Source: Patescibacteria group bacterium (GTDB lineage Bacteria; Patescibacteriota; Minisyncoccia; UBA6257; Colwellbacteraceae). Taken from it: a DNA stretch of 10,048 bases. The notes beneath the pieces were generated by a model that did not search any database, was not told where the DNA came from, and saw only the letters and a list, made by a program, of their open reading frames with translations. Position numbers and translations under genes: made by a program. Positions 1-6,624 of this stretch are shown here, in pieces; within the stretch, counting starts at the first letter, position 1; every line of letters starts with the position of its first letter. The stretch is from assembly GCA_018826645.1 (NCBI GenBank), contig JAHJZF010000018.1, positions 1 through 10,048 of the forward strand, written 5' to 3'.

Positions 1-462
1 GTTAGTAAGGCAGCTGGTAGCGTGGTTAAGGAGGTCCGTCGTCAGTTCAGGGAGATTAAGGGAATCATGGAAGGGACTGCAAAGCCTGATTATGCTAAAT
101 GTGTTGATATCGTCACCAAGGCCGCTATCAAAGAAATGATTGTGCCTGCGCTCTTGCCCGTCGTCGCACCTATTCTGGTCGCCCTCTTGCTCGGCCCAAA
201 GGCTCTCGGCGGTCTTTTGGTCGGTTCGATAATAACTGGTATCTTCGTGGCTCTTTCAATGACTTCTGGTGGCGCTGCTTGGGACAACGCTAAGAAATAC
301 ATCGAAGAAGGAAATCTTGGCGGTAAGGGTTCAGAAGCCCATAAGGCAGCTATCACCGGAGACACCGTAGGCGATCCGTATAAGGACACTGCTGGACCAG
401 CCATTAATCCAGTGATTAAGATCATGAACATCATTGCTTTGTTGCTAGTCCCGTTCCTCTAG
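1..462 (+). CDS. hppA: Membrane-bound ion-translocating pyrophosphatase, C-terminal part (5' end outside window)
   Basis: C-terminal about 153 residues of a membrane pyrophosphatase, which hydrolyses cytoplasmic pyrophosphate to pump H+ or Na+ across the inner membrane. The frame is open from base 1, so the gene begins upstream; the GTG at 22 is internal. Family hallmarks are the EVRRQF segment near the start, a cytoplasmic loop with GGKGSEAHKAA, and the GDTVGDPYKDTAGPAINP signature that closes the active site. Three hydrophobic helices are visible: around MIVPALLPVVAPILVALLL, around LLVGSIITGIFVALSM, and the last one ending at the C-terminus in LLLVPFL. The residues that separate K+-dependent from K+-independent and H+ from Na+ types lie upstream and cannot be judged. 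clpP starts 19 bases after its stop, so they may share a transcript. Confidence 0.95.
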   Translation, partial: VSKAAGSVVKEVRRQFREIKGIMEGTAKPDYAKCVDIVTKAAIKEMIVPALLPVVAPILVALLLGPKALGGLLVGSIITGIFVALSMTSGGAAWDNAKKYIEEGNLGGKGSEAHKAAITGDTVGDPYKDTAGPAINPVIKIMNIIALLLVPFL

Positions 463-481
463 CATAGAATTGAAAAGAAAT

Positions 482-1066
482 ATGGTAATACCAACAGTAA
501 TAGAAAACACCAGTAAAGGAGAAAGGGTTTACGATATCTATTCTCGCCTACTTAAAGACAGGATTATTTTTGTCGGAGGAGCTATAACTAATCCAGTGGC
601 CAACACTGTTATTGCTCAACTTCTTTTTCTTGAGAACCAAGACCCAAAGAAAGATATAGAAATCTATATCAACTCTCCTGGAGGTTCGGTTCCAGCGGGT
701 ATGGCGATTTATGACACTATGCAATATATCAAACCAGACGTTAGCACTATCTGCGTTGGCACAGCTGCTTCTATGGGAGCATTCTTGTTGGCTGCTGGAG
801 CTAAGGGAAAGCGTTTTGCTCTGCCCAACTCAGAGATTCTTCTTCACCAGGTGCACGTTGGAGGAGGTATAGAAGGTCAGGCGACAGATATTGAAATAGC
901 TGCTAAGCAGATTGCTAAAATTAAAGAGAAGGTCAATGAGCTTTTGGCTAAACATACAAAGCAAACCCTTTCCAAGATTGAGAAAGACACCGAAAGAGAT
1001 TTCTGGCTCACATCAGAAGAAGCTAAAAAATATGGTGTCATCGATGAAGTCATCAGAAAAAAGTAA
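482..1066 (+). CDS. clpP: ATP-dependent Clp protease proteolytic subunit ClpP
   Basis: Serine peptidase that assembles into a double-heptamer chamber and degrades proteins fed by ClpX/ClpA/ClpC ATPases in the cytoplasm. With the ATG at 482 the protein has 194 residues, the normal mature length, and begins MVIPTVIENTSKGER, matching the conserved processed ClpP N-terminus. A TTG at 470 in the same frame would add four residues but fits the family less well. The catalytic triad is intact: Ser97 in GTAASMGAF, His122 in LLHQVH and Asp169 in IEKDTERD. The oxyanion region NSPGGSV is present near residue 64. No clear Shine-Dalgarno site precedes it. The 3' end overlaps tyrS by 23 bases, implying a shared transcript and perhaps translational coupling. 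Confidence 0.97.
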   Translation: MVIPTVIENTSKGERVYDIYSRLLKDRIIFVGGAITNPVANTVIAQLLFLENQDPKKDIEIYINSPGGSVPAGMAIYDTMQYIKPDVSTICVGTAASMGAFLLAAGAKGKRFALPNSEILLHQVHVGGGIEGQATDIEIAAKQIAKIKEKVNELLAKHTKQTLSKIEKDTERDFWLTSEEAKKYGVIDEVIRKK

Positions 1067-2264
1067 GAAAGCACTCGTTGAAGATCTTCTAACGCGAGGA
1101 GTAGAAGACGTTATTGAGCTTGAGGAGCTAAGGAAGCTCCTTTTGTCTGATAAGAAGTTGCGAGTAAAGCACGGCATTGATCCAACTGGGCCTAAAATTC
1201 ATTTAGGTCGTGCAGCCACACTTAGGAAATTAAAAGCTTTCCAAGACTTGGGGCATAAAATAGTTTTGATTGTGGGTGATTTTACTGCTCAAGTAGGCGA
1301 TCCGTCAGATAAAATGGAGAAACGCCCAATGTTAATGGCGGACGACATCAAGCGCAATCTTAAAGACTACAGGAAACAACTTGGCAAGATCATAGATTTC
1401 TCTAAAGTAGAGCTTCACTTCAACAGTAAGTGGCTTAAAAAACTTAACTTTCAAGAAATTACAGAATTGGCAGAAAGTTTTTCTGTTCAGCAGATGTTGG
1501 GCAGGAGAAACTTTAAAGATAGATATACGAAACGGGAAGAAATTAGCCTAAGAGAGTTTTTATACCCTCTAATGCAGGGATACGACAGCGTGGCTATTAA
1601 GGCAGACGTTGAGATAGGTGGCTCGGACCAACTGTTTAATCTTATGGCGGGCAGAACGATTCAAAAACATTATGGTTTAAAGGAGCAAAACATTTTAACA
1701 ACTGAAATGCTTGATGGAACAGACGGCAGAAAGATGTCTACTAGTTGGGGCAACGTCATCACCATTATGGACGAACCCGCAGATATGTTTGGTAAGGTGA
1801 TGTCGATTAATGATGGCCTTATTGGTAAATACGCATTGCTTTGTACGGATATGTCAGAGAATGATATTCGGGAAATTGAGAGGGCTATGAAGGCGAAAGA
1901 GCTTAATCCACGAGATGCAAAGTCAGAATTAGCCTATCAAATAGTAAGCATTTATCACGGAGCAAGAAAAGCAAAGAAAGCTCAAAAAGAATTTACGAAC
2001 GTTTTTACAAAAAAAGAGCTCCCAGAAAAGATAGATATTAAGATCTTAGATAAAAAAACCTATTCGATTACGGAATTATTAGTCGCCACAGGTATGGCCC
2101 CGAGTAAAAGCGAAGCCAGGAGACTAATAGTCCAAGGGGGTGTTCATTTCGATGGCAAAAAAATCTTAGATACAGAAAAAAAGATAAAGCTTTCTATTAA
2201 GACCATCCTTCTGCAAGTAGGTAAAAGAAGGTTCCTCGAAGTAAGATCTAGGAAATCCGTTTAA
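1044..2264 (+). CDS. tyrS: Tyrosine--tRNA ligase (TyrRS)
   Basis: Class I aminoacyl-tRNA synthetase that charges tRNA-Tyr. From the ATG at 1044 it has 406 residues, a usual TyrRS length; an in-frame ATG at 1032 is an alternative, and reading further upstream only runs through clpP. The first signature is the HIGH variant HLGR at about residues 53-56 after GIDPTGPKI. The tyrosine and core region is YPLMQGYDSVAIKADVEIGGSDQ (about 175-195). The second signature is KMSTS (about 230-234), replacing the lysine of KMSKS. The C-terminal 60 residues form an S4 RNA-binding domain (TELLVATGMAPSKSEARRLI). The layout resembles the TyrZ-like subgroup. The start lies inside clpP and its stop shares a TTAA with the convergent FKBP gene. 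Confidence 0.96.
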   Translation: MKSSEKSKKALVEDLLTRGVEDVIELEELRKLLLSDKKLRVKHGIDPTGPKIHLGRAATLRKLKAFQDLGHKIVLIVGDFTAQVGDPSDKMEKRPMLMADDIKRNLKDYRKQLGKIIDFSKVELHFNSKWLKKLNFQEITELAESFSVQQMLGRRNFKDRYTKREEISLREFLYPLMQGYDSVAIKADVEIGGSDQLFNLMAGRTIQKHYGLKEQNILTTEMLDGTDGRKMSTSWGNVITIMDEPADMFGKVMSINDGLIGKYALLCTDMSENDIREIERAMKAKELNPRDAKSELAYQIVSIYHGARKAKKAQKEFTNVFTKKELPEKIDIKILDKKTYSITELLVATGMAPSKSEARRLIVQGGVHFDGKKILDTEKKIKLSIKTILLQVGKRRFLEVRSRKSV

Positions 2265-2743
2265 GAAGAAGGAATGTCTTCCTGGCTCAAGGTTTCTAAC
2301 AACTCAACTTCAAATATAAGAGTCGCATTTGGTGGAATTGGTCCGCCAGGAGTGCCGGTTGCTCCATACCCAAGCTCGGATGGTATGGTTAACTTCCTTC
2401 TCTCCCCCACTTTCATTCCTTCTATCCCTAGGTCCCAACCTTGTATTACTTGGCCCGCACCTAATATAAAGACGAAGGGTTCACCCCTGTCTAAGCTAGA
2501 ATCAAATTTAGTCCCATCTTCGAGTGTGCCCGTATAGTGGACTGCAACTACGTTTCCTTTAATTGCTATTTTTCCTTCCCCTTCCTGAAGAGTCTCTATC
2601 CCTAAGTTATTTTGGTTTTGCATATTTTGTTTTGTATTTTCGACTTGTCCTGATGGGGTGAAGAAAAACCCAAGGGGCATAATCACCGCCAACGCCAAAA
2701 AGACTATTAGTAAGTTTTGAAAAGTTTTGTTATTTTTTGCCAT
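2261..2743 (-). CDS. FKBP-type peptidyl-prolyl cis-trans isomerase, membrane-anchored or exported
   Basis: Protein-folding catalyst that isomerises Xaa-Pro bonds. The 160-residue product has a short basic N-terminus, a hydrophobic segment at about residues 10-29 (signal anchor or signal peptide without an obvious lipobox), a Gln/Asn-rich linker, and one FKBP domain at about 55-152. Residues that line the active site in FKBP12 are visible: Tyr70, Phe80-Asp81, Val99-Ile100, Trp103, Tyr126 and Phe144. It therefore probably works on the outer face of the membrane. It starts 14 bases after tRNA-Trp on the same strand with no Shine-Dalgarno site, so it may be made from a tRNA read-through transcript. 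Its stop overlaps the convergent tyrS stop in the palindrome TTAA. Confidence 0.93.
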   Translation of the reverse strand: MAKNNKTFQNLLIVFLALAVIMPLGFFFTPSGQVENTKQNMQNQNNLGIETLQEGEGKIAIKGNVVAVHYTGTLEDGTKFDSSLDRGEPFVFILGAGQVIQGWDLGIEGMKVGERRKLTIPSELGYGATGTPGGPIPPNATLIFEVELLETLSQEDIPSS

Positions 2744-2757
2744 TTTATTTTTTAGAG

Positions 2758-2829
2758 CGGGGGCACTAGGGCTCGAACCTAGAAAACGACTTTTGGAGAG
2801 TCGCAGTTTACCAATTAGCTTATGCCCCC
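2758..2829 (-). tRNA. trnW: tRNA-Trp (anticodon CCA)
   Basis: A cloverleaf can be drawn by hand on the minus strand. The acceptor GGGGGCA pairs perfectly with TGCCCCC. The D arm has one C12-A23 mismatch, and the anticodon stem is CGACT/AGTCG. The loop CTCCAAA puts CCA at positions 34-36. The T arm is CTAGG/CCTAG with loop TTCGAGC. The discriminator base is G, as expected for bacterial tRNA-Trp. The 3' CCA is not encoded. The first ten bases are also the last ten bases of the upstream HTH/LAGLIDADG-like gene. Confidence 0.96.
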
Positions 2830-3482
2830 TTCTTGATAAAAACCTTGGCTATTGCCAACAGTTCTCTTGCTAGATTTGTATCATGATATCGTAGAGATGC
2901 GCAACCTTGATATCCATCTCGTATCCTAATCCCAGTGTTTTTTTTGAGGTGTGGCTTGATAAAACGATCCAACTGTATCTCTGTAATATTAGACCAAAAT
3001 TGTTTTTGCTTAGCCGCGTCATGATATTCGTGAAGATGAACGCATACCCTAAACTTAGCTTCATCCAATTCAAAAGAGTTTCTGAGTAGGTGCAAAAAAC
3101 TTTTCATTAATTCTGGGTCGGAATTTGTGAACCTAATACCTGAACGAGGATTTTTATTGCCTTCGCAATAATAGATGAGGGCACATAAAAGCTTGGAGAT
3201 ACGTTTATCTAGATGAATGCTCTCATATTCTTGCAATGCCTTGTTTCTATATCCTTGGACAATGGCAGCGGTTTTCTTTTTTCTTAATTCAGCCGATTTA
3301 TATCGACCAGCACGTATTTTTTTAATAATTTTTCTTTTAGCCAAGTCTGTAATCTTTACATCTCTAAGCCATATAGAGAGGGTCCCTTTAGAAACGCCTA
3401 AAGACTTGTATATCTCATTGAGCGAGGACCCCTTCTTCCTAAGAGATTTCGCCCGAGTTTTTATCTCAATAGAATGAGCCAT
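2820..3482 (-). CDS. HTH plus LAGLIDADG-like protein (putative homing-type endonuclease), ends inside tRNA-Trp
   Basis: A 220-residue basic protein. Residues about 5-42 form a resolvase-like helix-turn-helix (LNEIYKSLGVSKGTLSIWLR). A highly basic linker follows (about 48-80). The C-terminal domain contains ALIYYCEGNK then IRFTNSDPELMKSFLHLLR, which resembles the LAGLIDADG helix ending in an acidic-Gly pair and its following strand and helix. I recognise this architecture from many candidate-phyla genomes, usually annotated hypothetical; endonuclease activity is inference. Homologous in layout to the gene at 6935-7567. Its stop codon TAA is formed by bases 8-10 of tRNA-Trp, so RNase P processing of the tRNA would remove the stop from the mRNA. 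A transcriptional regulator is the main alternative. Confidence 0.75.
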   Translation of the reverse strand: MAHSIEIKTRAKSLRKKGSSLNEIYKSLGVSKGTLSIWLRDVKITDLAKRKIIKKIRAGRYKSAELRKKKTAAIVQGYRNKALQEYESIHLDKRISKLLCALIYYCEGNKNPRSGIRFTNSDPELMKSFLHLLRNSFELDEAKFRVCVHLHEYHDAAKQKQFWSNITEIQLDRFIKPHLKKNTGIRIRDGYQGCASLRYHDTNLARELLAIAKVFIKKGA

Positions 3483-3519
3483 ATGTGGTTATGTAACCTT
3501 TAATACCCTTTTAATTATA
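3483..3519 (-). promoter_or_regulatory. Promoter -10 box and inverted repeat upstream of the HTH gene
   Basis: On the minus strand a perfect TATAAT lies at 3519-3514, about 31 bases before the ATG; no good -35 box is seen. Between it and the start is the inverted repeat GGTTATGTAACC (3487-3498; arms GGTTA and TAACC), four bases from the ATG, a possible operator for the HTH protein itself. Confidence 0.5.
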
Positions 3520-3537
3520 ATAGATATGTCTAAAATT

Positions 3538-3561
3538 AAAAACCACTGATTGGCGGTTTTT
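3538..3561 (-). terminator. Intrinsic terminator after tRNA-Gly
   Basis: On the minus strand a 9-bp stem (AAAAACCGC with GTGGTTTTT, one G-U pair) and a six-base loop CAATCA. It starts ten bases after the tRNA-Gly 3' end and is followed by AATTTTA. It should separate tRNA-Gly from the downstream HTH gene promoter. Confidence 0.6.
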
Positions 3562-3571
3562 AATTTCTTGG

Positions 3572-3643
3572 AGCGGGTGAGGAGAATCGAACTCCCGTCT
3601 CTACCTTGGCAAGGTAATATAATAGCCACTATACGACACCCGC
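3572..3643 (-). tRNA. trnG: tRNA-Gly (anticodon GCC)
   Basis: Minus-strand cloverleaf: acceptor GCGGGTG with CACCCGC, anticodon stem TTACC/GGTAG with loop TTGCCAA (GCC at 34-36), T arm GGGAG/CTCCT with loop TTCGATT. The discriminator is T, as usual for tRNA-Gly. CCA is not encoded. Confidence 0.95.
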
Positions 3644-3673
3644 CTACGCTGAAGCTCCGGCGGGCAAGCCCGC
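3643..3673. repeat. Dispersed 21-base repeat (copy 1) followed by a GC-rich inverted repeat
   Basis: Bases 3643-3663 (beginning CCTACGCTGAAGCTC) match 9231-9251 with two mismatches. The repeat runs into a perfect inverted repeat GCGGGC-AA-GCCCGC at 3660-3673. It sits immediately 5' of tRNA-Gly, within the short gap before the divergent gene at 3732. Its function is unknown; it may be a small mobile or palindromic element. Confidence 0.6.
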
Positions 3674-3731
3674 AGAGGCTTTCATGAAGGGTAGTTTATA
3701 GGTTAAGATAGAGCTTGTTTGTTGTAAAGCC

Positions 3732-4358
3732 ATGGAAAATAACTGGAAAGATTTTTTTAAAGACAGGCGTAAAGAAATAATATTTTTAGCCTCTACTGGA
3801 TTTGCGATATTTATCCTTATTTTGTTTGTGGGTCTTGTTTATGAGGGTCCCGGTATCTATGTTCCAGAAGGTTTTATAGATATGCGCGGAGAGGCAATCG
3901 ACCTCTCGGCCGACATAGCTGACCTGTCTAATAAGATTAATCAATCTTACGAACAGATATCTGCTAAGGACAGGATAGGAGATTATGTGGTTGCCCTGTC
4001 TCTTATGGAAGAGAACACTCCTAAGAGAGAAAAGATTCAAAGCAAGCTCGCTAGCTTGCTAGACGTCCTTGATGCGATGGCGAAAGATGTGGAAGATATT
4101 CGCCCTTCAAGTCTAAAGAAAATCGGCAAAGAGACCGTGTCGACCAACATAAAGATGGTCGAGAGATTAATTGCCTACCATAATTTAAACGAAAATCTAA
4201 TTGATGCGATTAGGGCGAAGCTAGTTGAGGGTAGCAACCAAGAAATACAGCCTCTTATTGATAAAATTAACGATGAAGTTCGTTTTATTAATTCAATAAG
4301 TCAGAGCTATCTACTTTCTATCCAACAATTTGATCAATTAACAGATGACAACCTCTAA
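3732..4358 (+). CDS. Membrane-anchored coiled-coil protein of unknown function
   Basis: I do not recognise a family. The 208-residue product has a charged N-terminus (KDFFKDRRKE), one hydrophobic helix at about residues 16-37 (IIFLASTGFAIFILILFVGL), and then a long, largely helical, charged domain with heptad-like spacing (for example DLSADIADLSNKI and SKLASLLDVLDAMAKDVEDI). It is most likely a single-pass protein with its C-terminal part outside the cytoplasm. There is no convincing Shine-Dalgarno site or promoter. It overlaps the glutamate-dehydrogenase gene by 14 bases, so the two are probably co-transcribed, but nothing shows a functional link. Its weak sequence signature means only topology can be claimed. 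Confidence 0.8.
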   Translation: MENNWKDFFKDRRKEIIFLASTGFAIFILILFVGLVYEGPGIYVPEGFIDMRGEAIDLSADIADLSNKINQSYEQISAKDRIGDYVVALSLMEENTPKREKIQSKLASLLDVLDAMAKDVEDIRPSSLKKIGKETVSTNIKMVERLIAYHNLNENLIDAIRAKLVEGSNQEIQPLIDKINDEVRFINSISQSYLLSIQQFDQLTDDNL

Positions 4359-5451
4359 AGATCAGTTCGGTCCCGAATATGTACTTCGTGTTTACGACGC
4401 TAATTCTGGTATGGAAGGCTTTTTAGTGATTGACAATACTAAGCGAGGGCCGGGGAAGGGGGGCTTCCGCATGACGCCCGAAGTCAGTGAAGAAGAAGTC
4501 TTTCGTTTGGCGAGAGTGATGACTTGGAAGAATTCTTTGGCCGATATCCCCTTCGGCGGTGCTAAGGGGGGCATTGTTTGGAAGGGTGGAGACGACGAAT
4601 TAAAGAAGAAATACGTAGAAGCGTATGCCAGAGCTTTAAAACCATTTTTAAGGACAAAATATATTACTGCTCCAGATGTTAATGTCGGCGAAAAAGAGAT
4701 TAGGTGGTTTGTGGATGCTACCAAGGATCCACTCTCTGCTACTGGCAAGCCGGCAGATTATTGCACTTGGGACTTTGGTGGCAAAAAGTGTGGCATCCCA
4801 CACGAAGTTGGCAGTACAGGGTTTGGCGTAGCTAGGGCCACTAAGTTTGCTACTGATGCGATGGGGCTAAACTTTAGAGACGCCACCGTTGCTATACACG
4901 GTTTCGGCAATGTTGGTGTTTTCGCATATAGATTTTTGATTGATATGGGCACTAAGATTGTTGCTTTGGCGAATAGCAAGGTTGCTGTCTATGAAAAAGA
5001 CGGACTTGATTCTAATGTGCTTCAAAAGATGATAGACGAAGGAAAGCGCCTAGAAGATTATCCAAATAAAGCAAGAATATCTATGGAAGAATTTTGGAAA
5101 TTGAACGTAGATATATTAATTCCAGCATCTGTTACGGATGTTATTAACGATTCAAACAAAGCAGATATCAAAACCAAGCTCATAGTTGAGGGTGCCAATA
5201 TCCCGATGCAAGAAAGTGTCGAACGCGAACTTTTTGAGCGCGGAATTATGATTGTGCCTGATATGGTGGCCAACAGTGGGGGCGTGATATCTTCTTATGC
5301 CGAGCTCCAAGGTTGGGATGAAAAGAAAATGTTTGAATTAGTAGAAGAGAAGATTAGAAAAAGCACTACAGAAGTTATTGAGCGTGCTCTTAAGGAGAAT
5401 AAGAATCCTCGCGAAGTAGCTGTTGAGATAGCCCAAGAACGTATTCTTTAG
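4345..5451 (+). CDS. gdhA: Glu/Leu/Phe/Val dehydrogenase family, probably glutamate dehydrogenase
   Basis: Oxidative deamination of glutamate to 2-oxoglutarate (or the reverse) with NAD(P) in the cytoplasm. The 368-residue protein carries the substrate-binding GPGKGGFRM (Lys38), TWKNSL (Lys62), the catalytic-lysine motif PFGGAKGG (Lys74) and APDVNV with Asp111. A Rossmann fold follows with GFGNVG at about 186-191. VPDMVANSGGVISSY near residue 305 is also typical. GPGKGG favours glutamate over leucine or phenylalanine dehydrogenase, which have different residues there. It is shorter than most glutamate dehydrogenases (about 410-450). The ATG lies inside the upstream gene. Its TAG stop is two bases before the first 62-bp repeat, so the island was inserted right at, or has replaced, its 3' flank. 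Confidence 0.9.
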   Translation: MTTSKDQFGPEYVLRVYDANSGMEGFLVIDNTKRGPGKGGFRMTPEVSEEEVFRLARVMTWKNSLADIPFGGAKGGIVWKGGDDELKKKYVEAYARALKPFLRTKYITAPDVNVGEKEIRWFVDATKDPLSATGKPADYCTWDFGGKKCGIPHEVGSTGFGVARATKFATDAMGLNFRDATVAIHGFGNVGVFAYRFLIDMGTKIVALANSKVAVYEKDGLDSNVLQKMIDEGKRLEDYPNKARISMEEFWKLNVDILIPASVTDVINDSNKADIKTKLIVEGANIPMQESVERELFERGIMIVPDMVANSGGVISSYAELQGWDEKKMFELVEEKIRKSTTEVIERALKENKNPREVAVEIAQERIL

Positions 5452-5452
5452 C

Positions 5453-5514
5453 GTCTCCCTAGTGACAGGGAGTTGGAACCTGTTGGTTGAGGAACTAGAC
5501 AATATTAAGGCCTT
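5453..5514. repeat. 62-bp repeat, copy 1 (candidate attachment site or leader element)
   Basis: Same length as 5809-5870 and identical at 48 of 62 positions by hand count. Conserved parts: GTCTCCCTAGTGA (with the hairpin arms CTCCCT and AGGGAG), GTTGGAACC, TAGAC and TTAAGGCCTT at the right end. Differences cluster in positions 29-43 and 49-52. The left edge GTCTCCC and the GAACC segment are also found, in the same order, at the 3' end of tRNA-Arg(TCT) as read on the plus strand. Confidence 0.85.
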
Positions 5515-5525
5515 TCTGGTATACA
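5496..5525 (+). promoter_or_regulatory. Promoter of the 60-aa gene
   Basis: TAGACA (5496-5501; five of six to TTGACA), an 18-base spacer, then TATACA (5520-5525) preceded by an extended TGG. The -35 box lies inside the 62-bp repeat. Transcription would start near 5532, just before the Shine-Dalgarno site. Confidence 0.5.
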
Positions 5526-5549
5526 ACCATTAGAACCAAGGAGGTTCGT

Positions 5550-5732
5550 ATGAGGCCACCACGCAAAGCTCGCAAGGTATGGGAGGGGGCTGACCGCCTC
5601 AGGGGCGAGACCGCCCTCTGGAGACGGGACCCGAACGGACGCATCATGTACTTCTACCGCTATCGGGAGAAGGACCTCAAACATGGGTGGGAAGTCCGAG
5701 ACGGCGTTGCTTACGCCATACAACAAACCTGA
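5550..5732 (+). CDS. Small basic orphan protein (60 aa), cassette gene 1
   Basis: No family recognised. The product is strongly basic and aromatic, with an RPPRKARK N-terminus and a central WRRDPNGRIMYFYRYREKD; there is no membrane segment or cysteine. That it is a real gene is supported by a strong Shine-Dalgarno AAGGAGG at 5538-5544, five bases from the ATG, by a promoter upstream and by a strong terminator starting 15 bases after the stop. Codons are rich in G and C at third positions, unlike the AT-leaning host genes on either side, and host genes mostly lack such ribosome sites. Both point to foreign origin. It could bind nucleic acid, judging only from charge. Confidence 0.7.
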   Translation: MRPPRKARKVWEGADRLRGETALWRRDPNGRIMYFYRYREKDLKHGWEVRDGVAYAIQQT

Positions 5733-5746
5733 CCCCCAACGCCGAC

Positions 5747-5787
5747 AGAGACCCCCTCTGCTACGACGGAGGGGGTCTCTACATTTT
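5747..5787 (+). terminator. Strong intrinsic terminator after the 60-aa gene
   Basis: A perfect 12-bp stem, AGAGACCCCCTC (5747-5758) with GAGGGGGTCTCT (5769-5780), a ten-base loop, then ACATTTTT. Confidence 0.88.
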
Positions 5788-5793
5788 TGGATA

Positions 5794-5812
5794 CACTAGC
5801 AGATAGTTGTCT
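5794..5812. repeat. Cassette junction motif, copy 1
   Basis: CACTAGC, AGA, then TAGTTGTCT, running into the GTCTCCC of the second 62-bp repeat. The same junction recurs at 6675-6690 without the AGA. CACTAG also pairs with CTAGTG at 5814-5819. Confidence 0.65.
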
Positions 5813-5870
5813 CCCTAGTGAAAGGGAGTTGGAACCAGATATTGGGAGGGTTAGACGACGTTAAGGCCTT
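5809..5870. repeat. 62-bp repeat, copy 2
   Basis: Second copy of the element at 5453-5514, same orientation and exactly the same length, again upstream of a Shine-Dalgarno-led orphan gene. The CTCCCT/AGGGAG hairpin is preserved, with only its loop changed (AGTGAA against AGTGAC). The promoter-like overlap of copy 1 is not kept: the bases after TTAAGGCCTT differ. Confidence 0.85.
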
Positions 5871-5874
5871 CATA

Positions 5875-5904
5875 TTGACGTTTAGTATTAAAAATTGCTA
5901 AGTT
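5875..5904 (+). promoter_or_regulatory. Possible promoter of the 217-aa gene
   Basis: TTGACG (5875-5880), an 18-base spacer and TAAGTT (5899-5904). The -10 match is only fair. It lies just right of repeat copy 2 and about 30 bases before the Shine-Dalgarno AAGGAG at 5926-5931. Confidence 0.35.
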
Positions 5905-5936
5905 GCAGTTAGTTCTAGGCAATATAAGGAGAGCAA

Positions 5937-6590
5937 ATGCCAATCAAGCGTCCGATACAGGTGGTACTTGACCTTGGCGACAAGGTTTACGTCTCGCCAC
6001 CAATTTGGCACACGAACACATTGGACATCGACCCAGGGGACCTCACGCACTTCGCTCCCAAGGGAAACGGTGTGTATGGGTACCAGGGTCGTGGAGACAC
6101 TCACCCACTCACCGAAGCACCGCCCCAAGAGGCTTGCGGAGGAGTCATATACTTCGGAGTCGACATCACGAGGGAGGACTTTGATGCCCTCATGCGTATC
6201 ACCGAAGTGCAGGATGCACACGTAGTCAAACCCCGTAAAAACTTCGGAGTATTCACTGCCGAGTCAGATGAACCGAAAGTGGATGGCTACGTGGCGCAGG
6301 TCAGAATCGTCTCCGACTTCGGTCTGCGTTTCCTGTTCGGGATATCAGAAGAAGATGTTCGAGACAACTTTCCCACCCAAGAGTTATCGATGCCTGACGT
6401 TCTCTGGCAGTTCATTGAATACGAACGCCAACGTTGGGGTACGACCTGGATGGTGGACAAAGGTCTCGGCGGCATGTTCGGAGGAGATGGCAACTTCGCA
6501 CGTGAGGAACTTGCCTTCGGCTTCATGGTCGAGAACGACTACCACCACGTATATCGCCTCTGGTCACGCGCCTGGCTCGTGACCAAGTAG
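5937..6590 (+). CDS. Orphan protein (217 aa), cassette gene 2
   Basis: No family recognised. The ATG at 5937 follows AAGGAG with a five-base gap and is the only well-placed start. The product is soluble in appearance, rich in aromatic residues, Asp and Gly, and has no signal peptide or membrane helix. Notable stretches are VIYFGVDITREDFDALM, which looks like a beta-strand and helix unit, the glycine run GLGGMFGGDGNF, and an aromatic C-terminus (YHHVYRLWSRAWLVTK). Third-position G and C preference and the strong ribosome site match the 60-aa gene and differ from flanking genes, suggesting both arrived from a similar source. The gene ends 35 bases before a strong terminator, so it forms a one-gene transcription unit. 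Confidence 0.75.
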   Translation: MPIKRPIQVVLDLGDKVYVSPPIWHTNTLDIDPGDLTHFAPKGNGVYGYQGRGDTHPLTEAPPQEACGGVIYFGVDITREDFDALMRITEVQDAHVVKPRKNFGVFTAESDEPKVDGYVAQVRIVSDFGLRFLFGISEEDVRDNFPTQELSMPDVLWQFIEYERQRWGTTWMVDKGLGGMFGGDGNFAREELAFGFMVENDYHHVYRLWSRAWLVTK

Positions 6591-6624
6591 CCAACCAGCC
6601 CGTCGTCCCCCGAGAGGACAGCAG

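Noticed and set aside
470..481. A TTG start for clpP
   Set aside because: Adds four residues before the conserved MVIPTVIE start; the ATG at 482 fits the family better.
912..1043. An upstream extension of the tyrS reading frame
   Set aside because: It runs through clpP in another frame and adds residues unlike any TyrRS; ATG at 1044 (or 1032) gives the normal length.
2261..2264. Shared TTAA stop codons of tyrS and the FKBP gene as a special signal
   Set aside because: Convergent stops overlapping in TTAA are common in compact genomes.
4392..4748. Minus-strand ORF of 118 codons across gdhA
   Set aside because: Shadow of a clearly coding gene; no ribosome site and no recognisable protein.
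5453..5870. CRISPR-like repeats
   Set aside because: Only two copies, 356 bases apart, with a gene between them; no spacer array and no cas genes.
5898..6221. Minus-strand ORF of 107 codons inside the 217-aa gene region
   Set aside because: Antisense to a gene with a strong Shine-Dalgarno site, promoter candidate and terminator; no support of its own.
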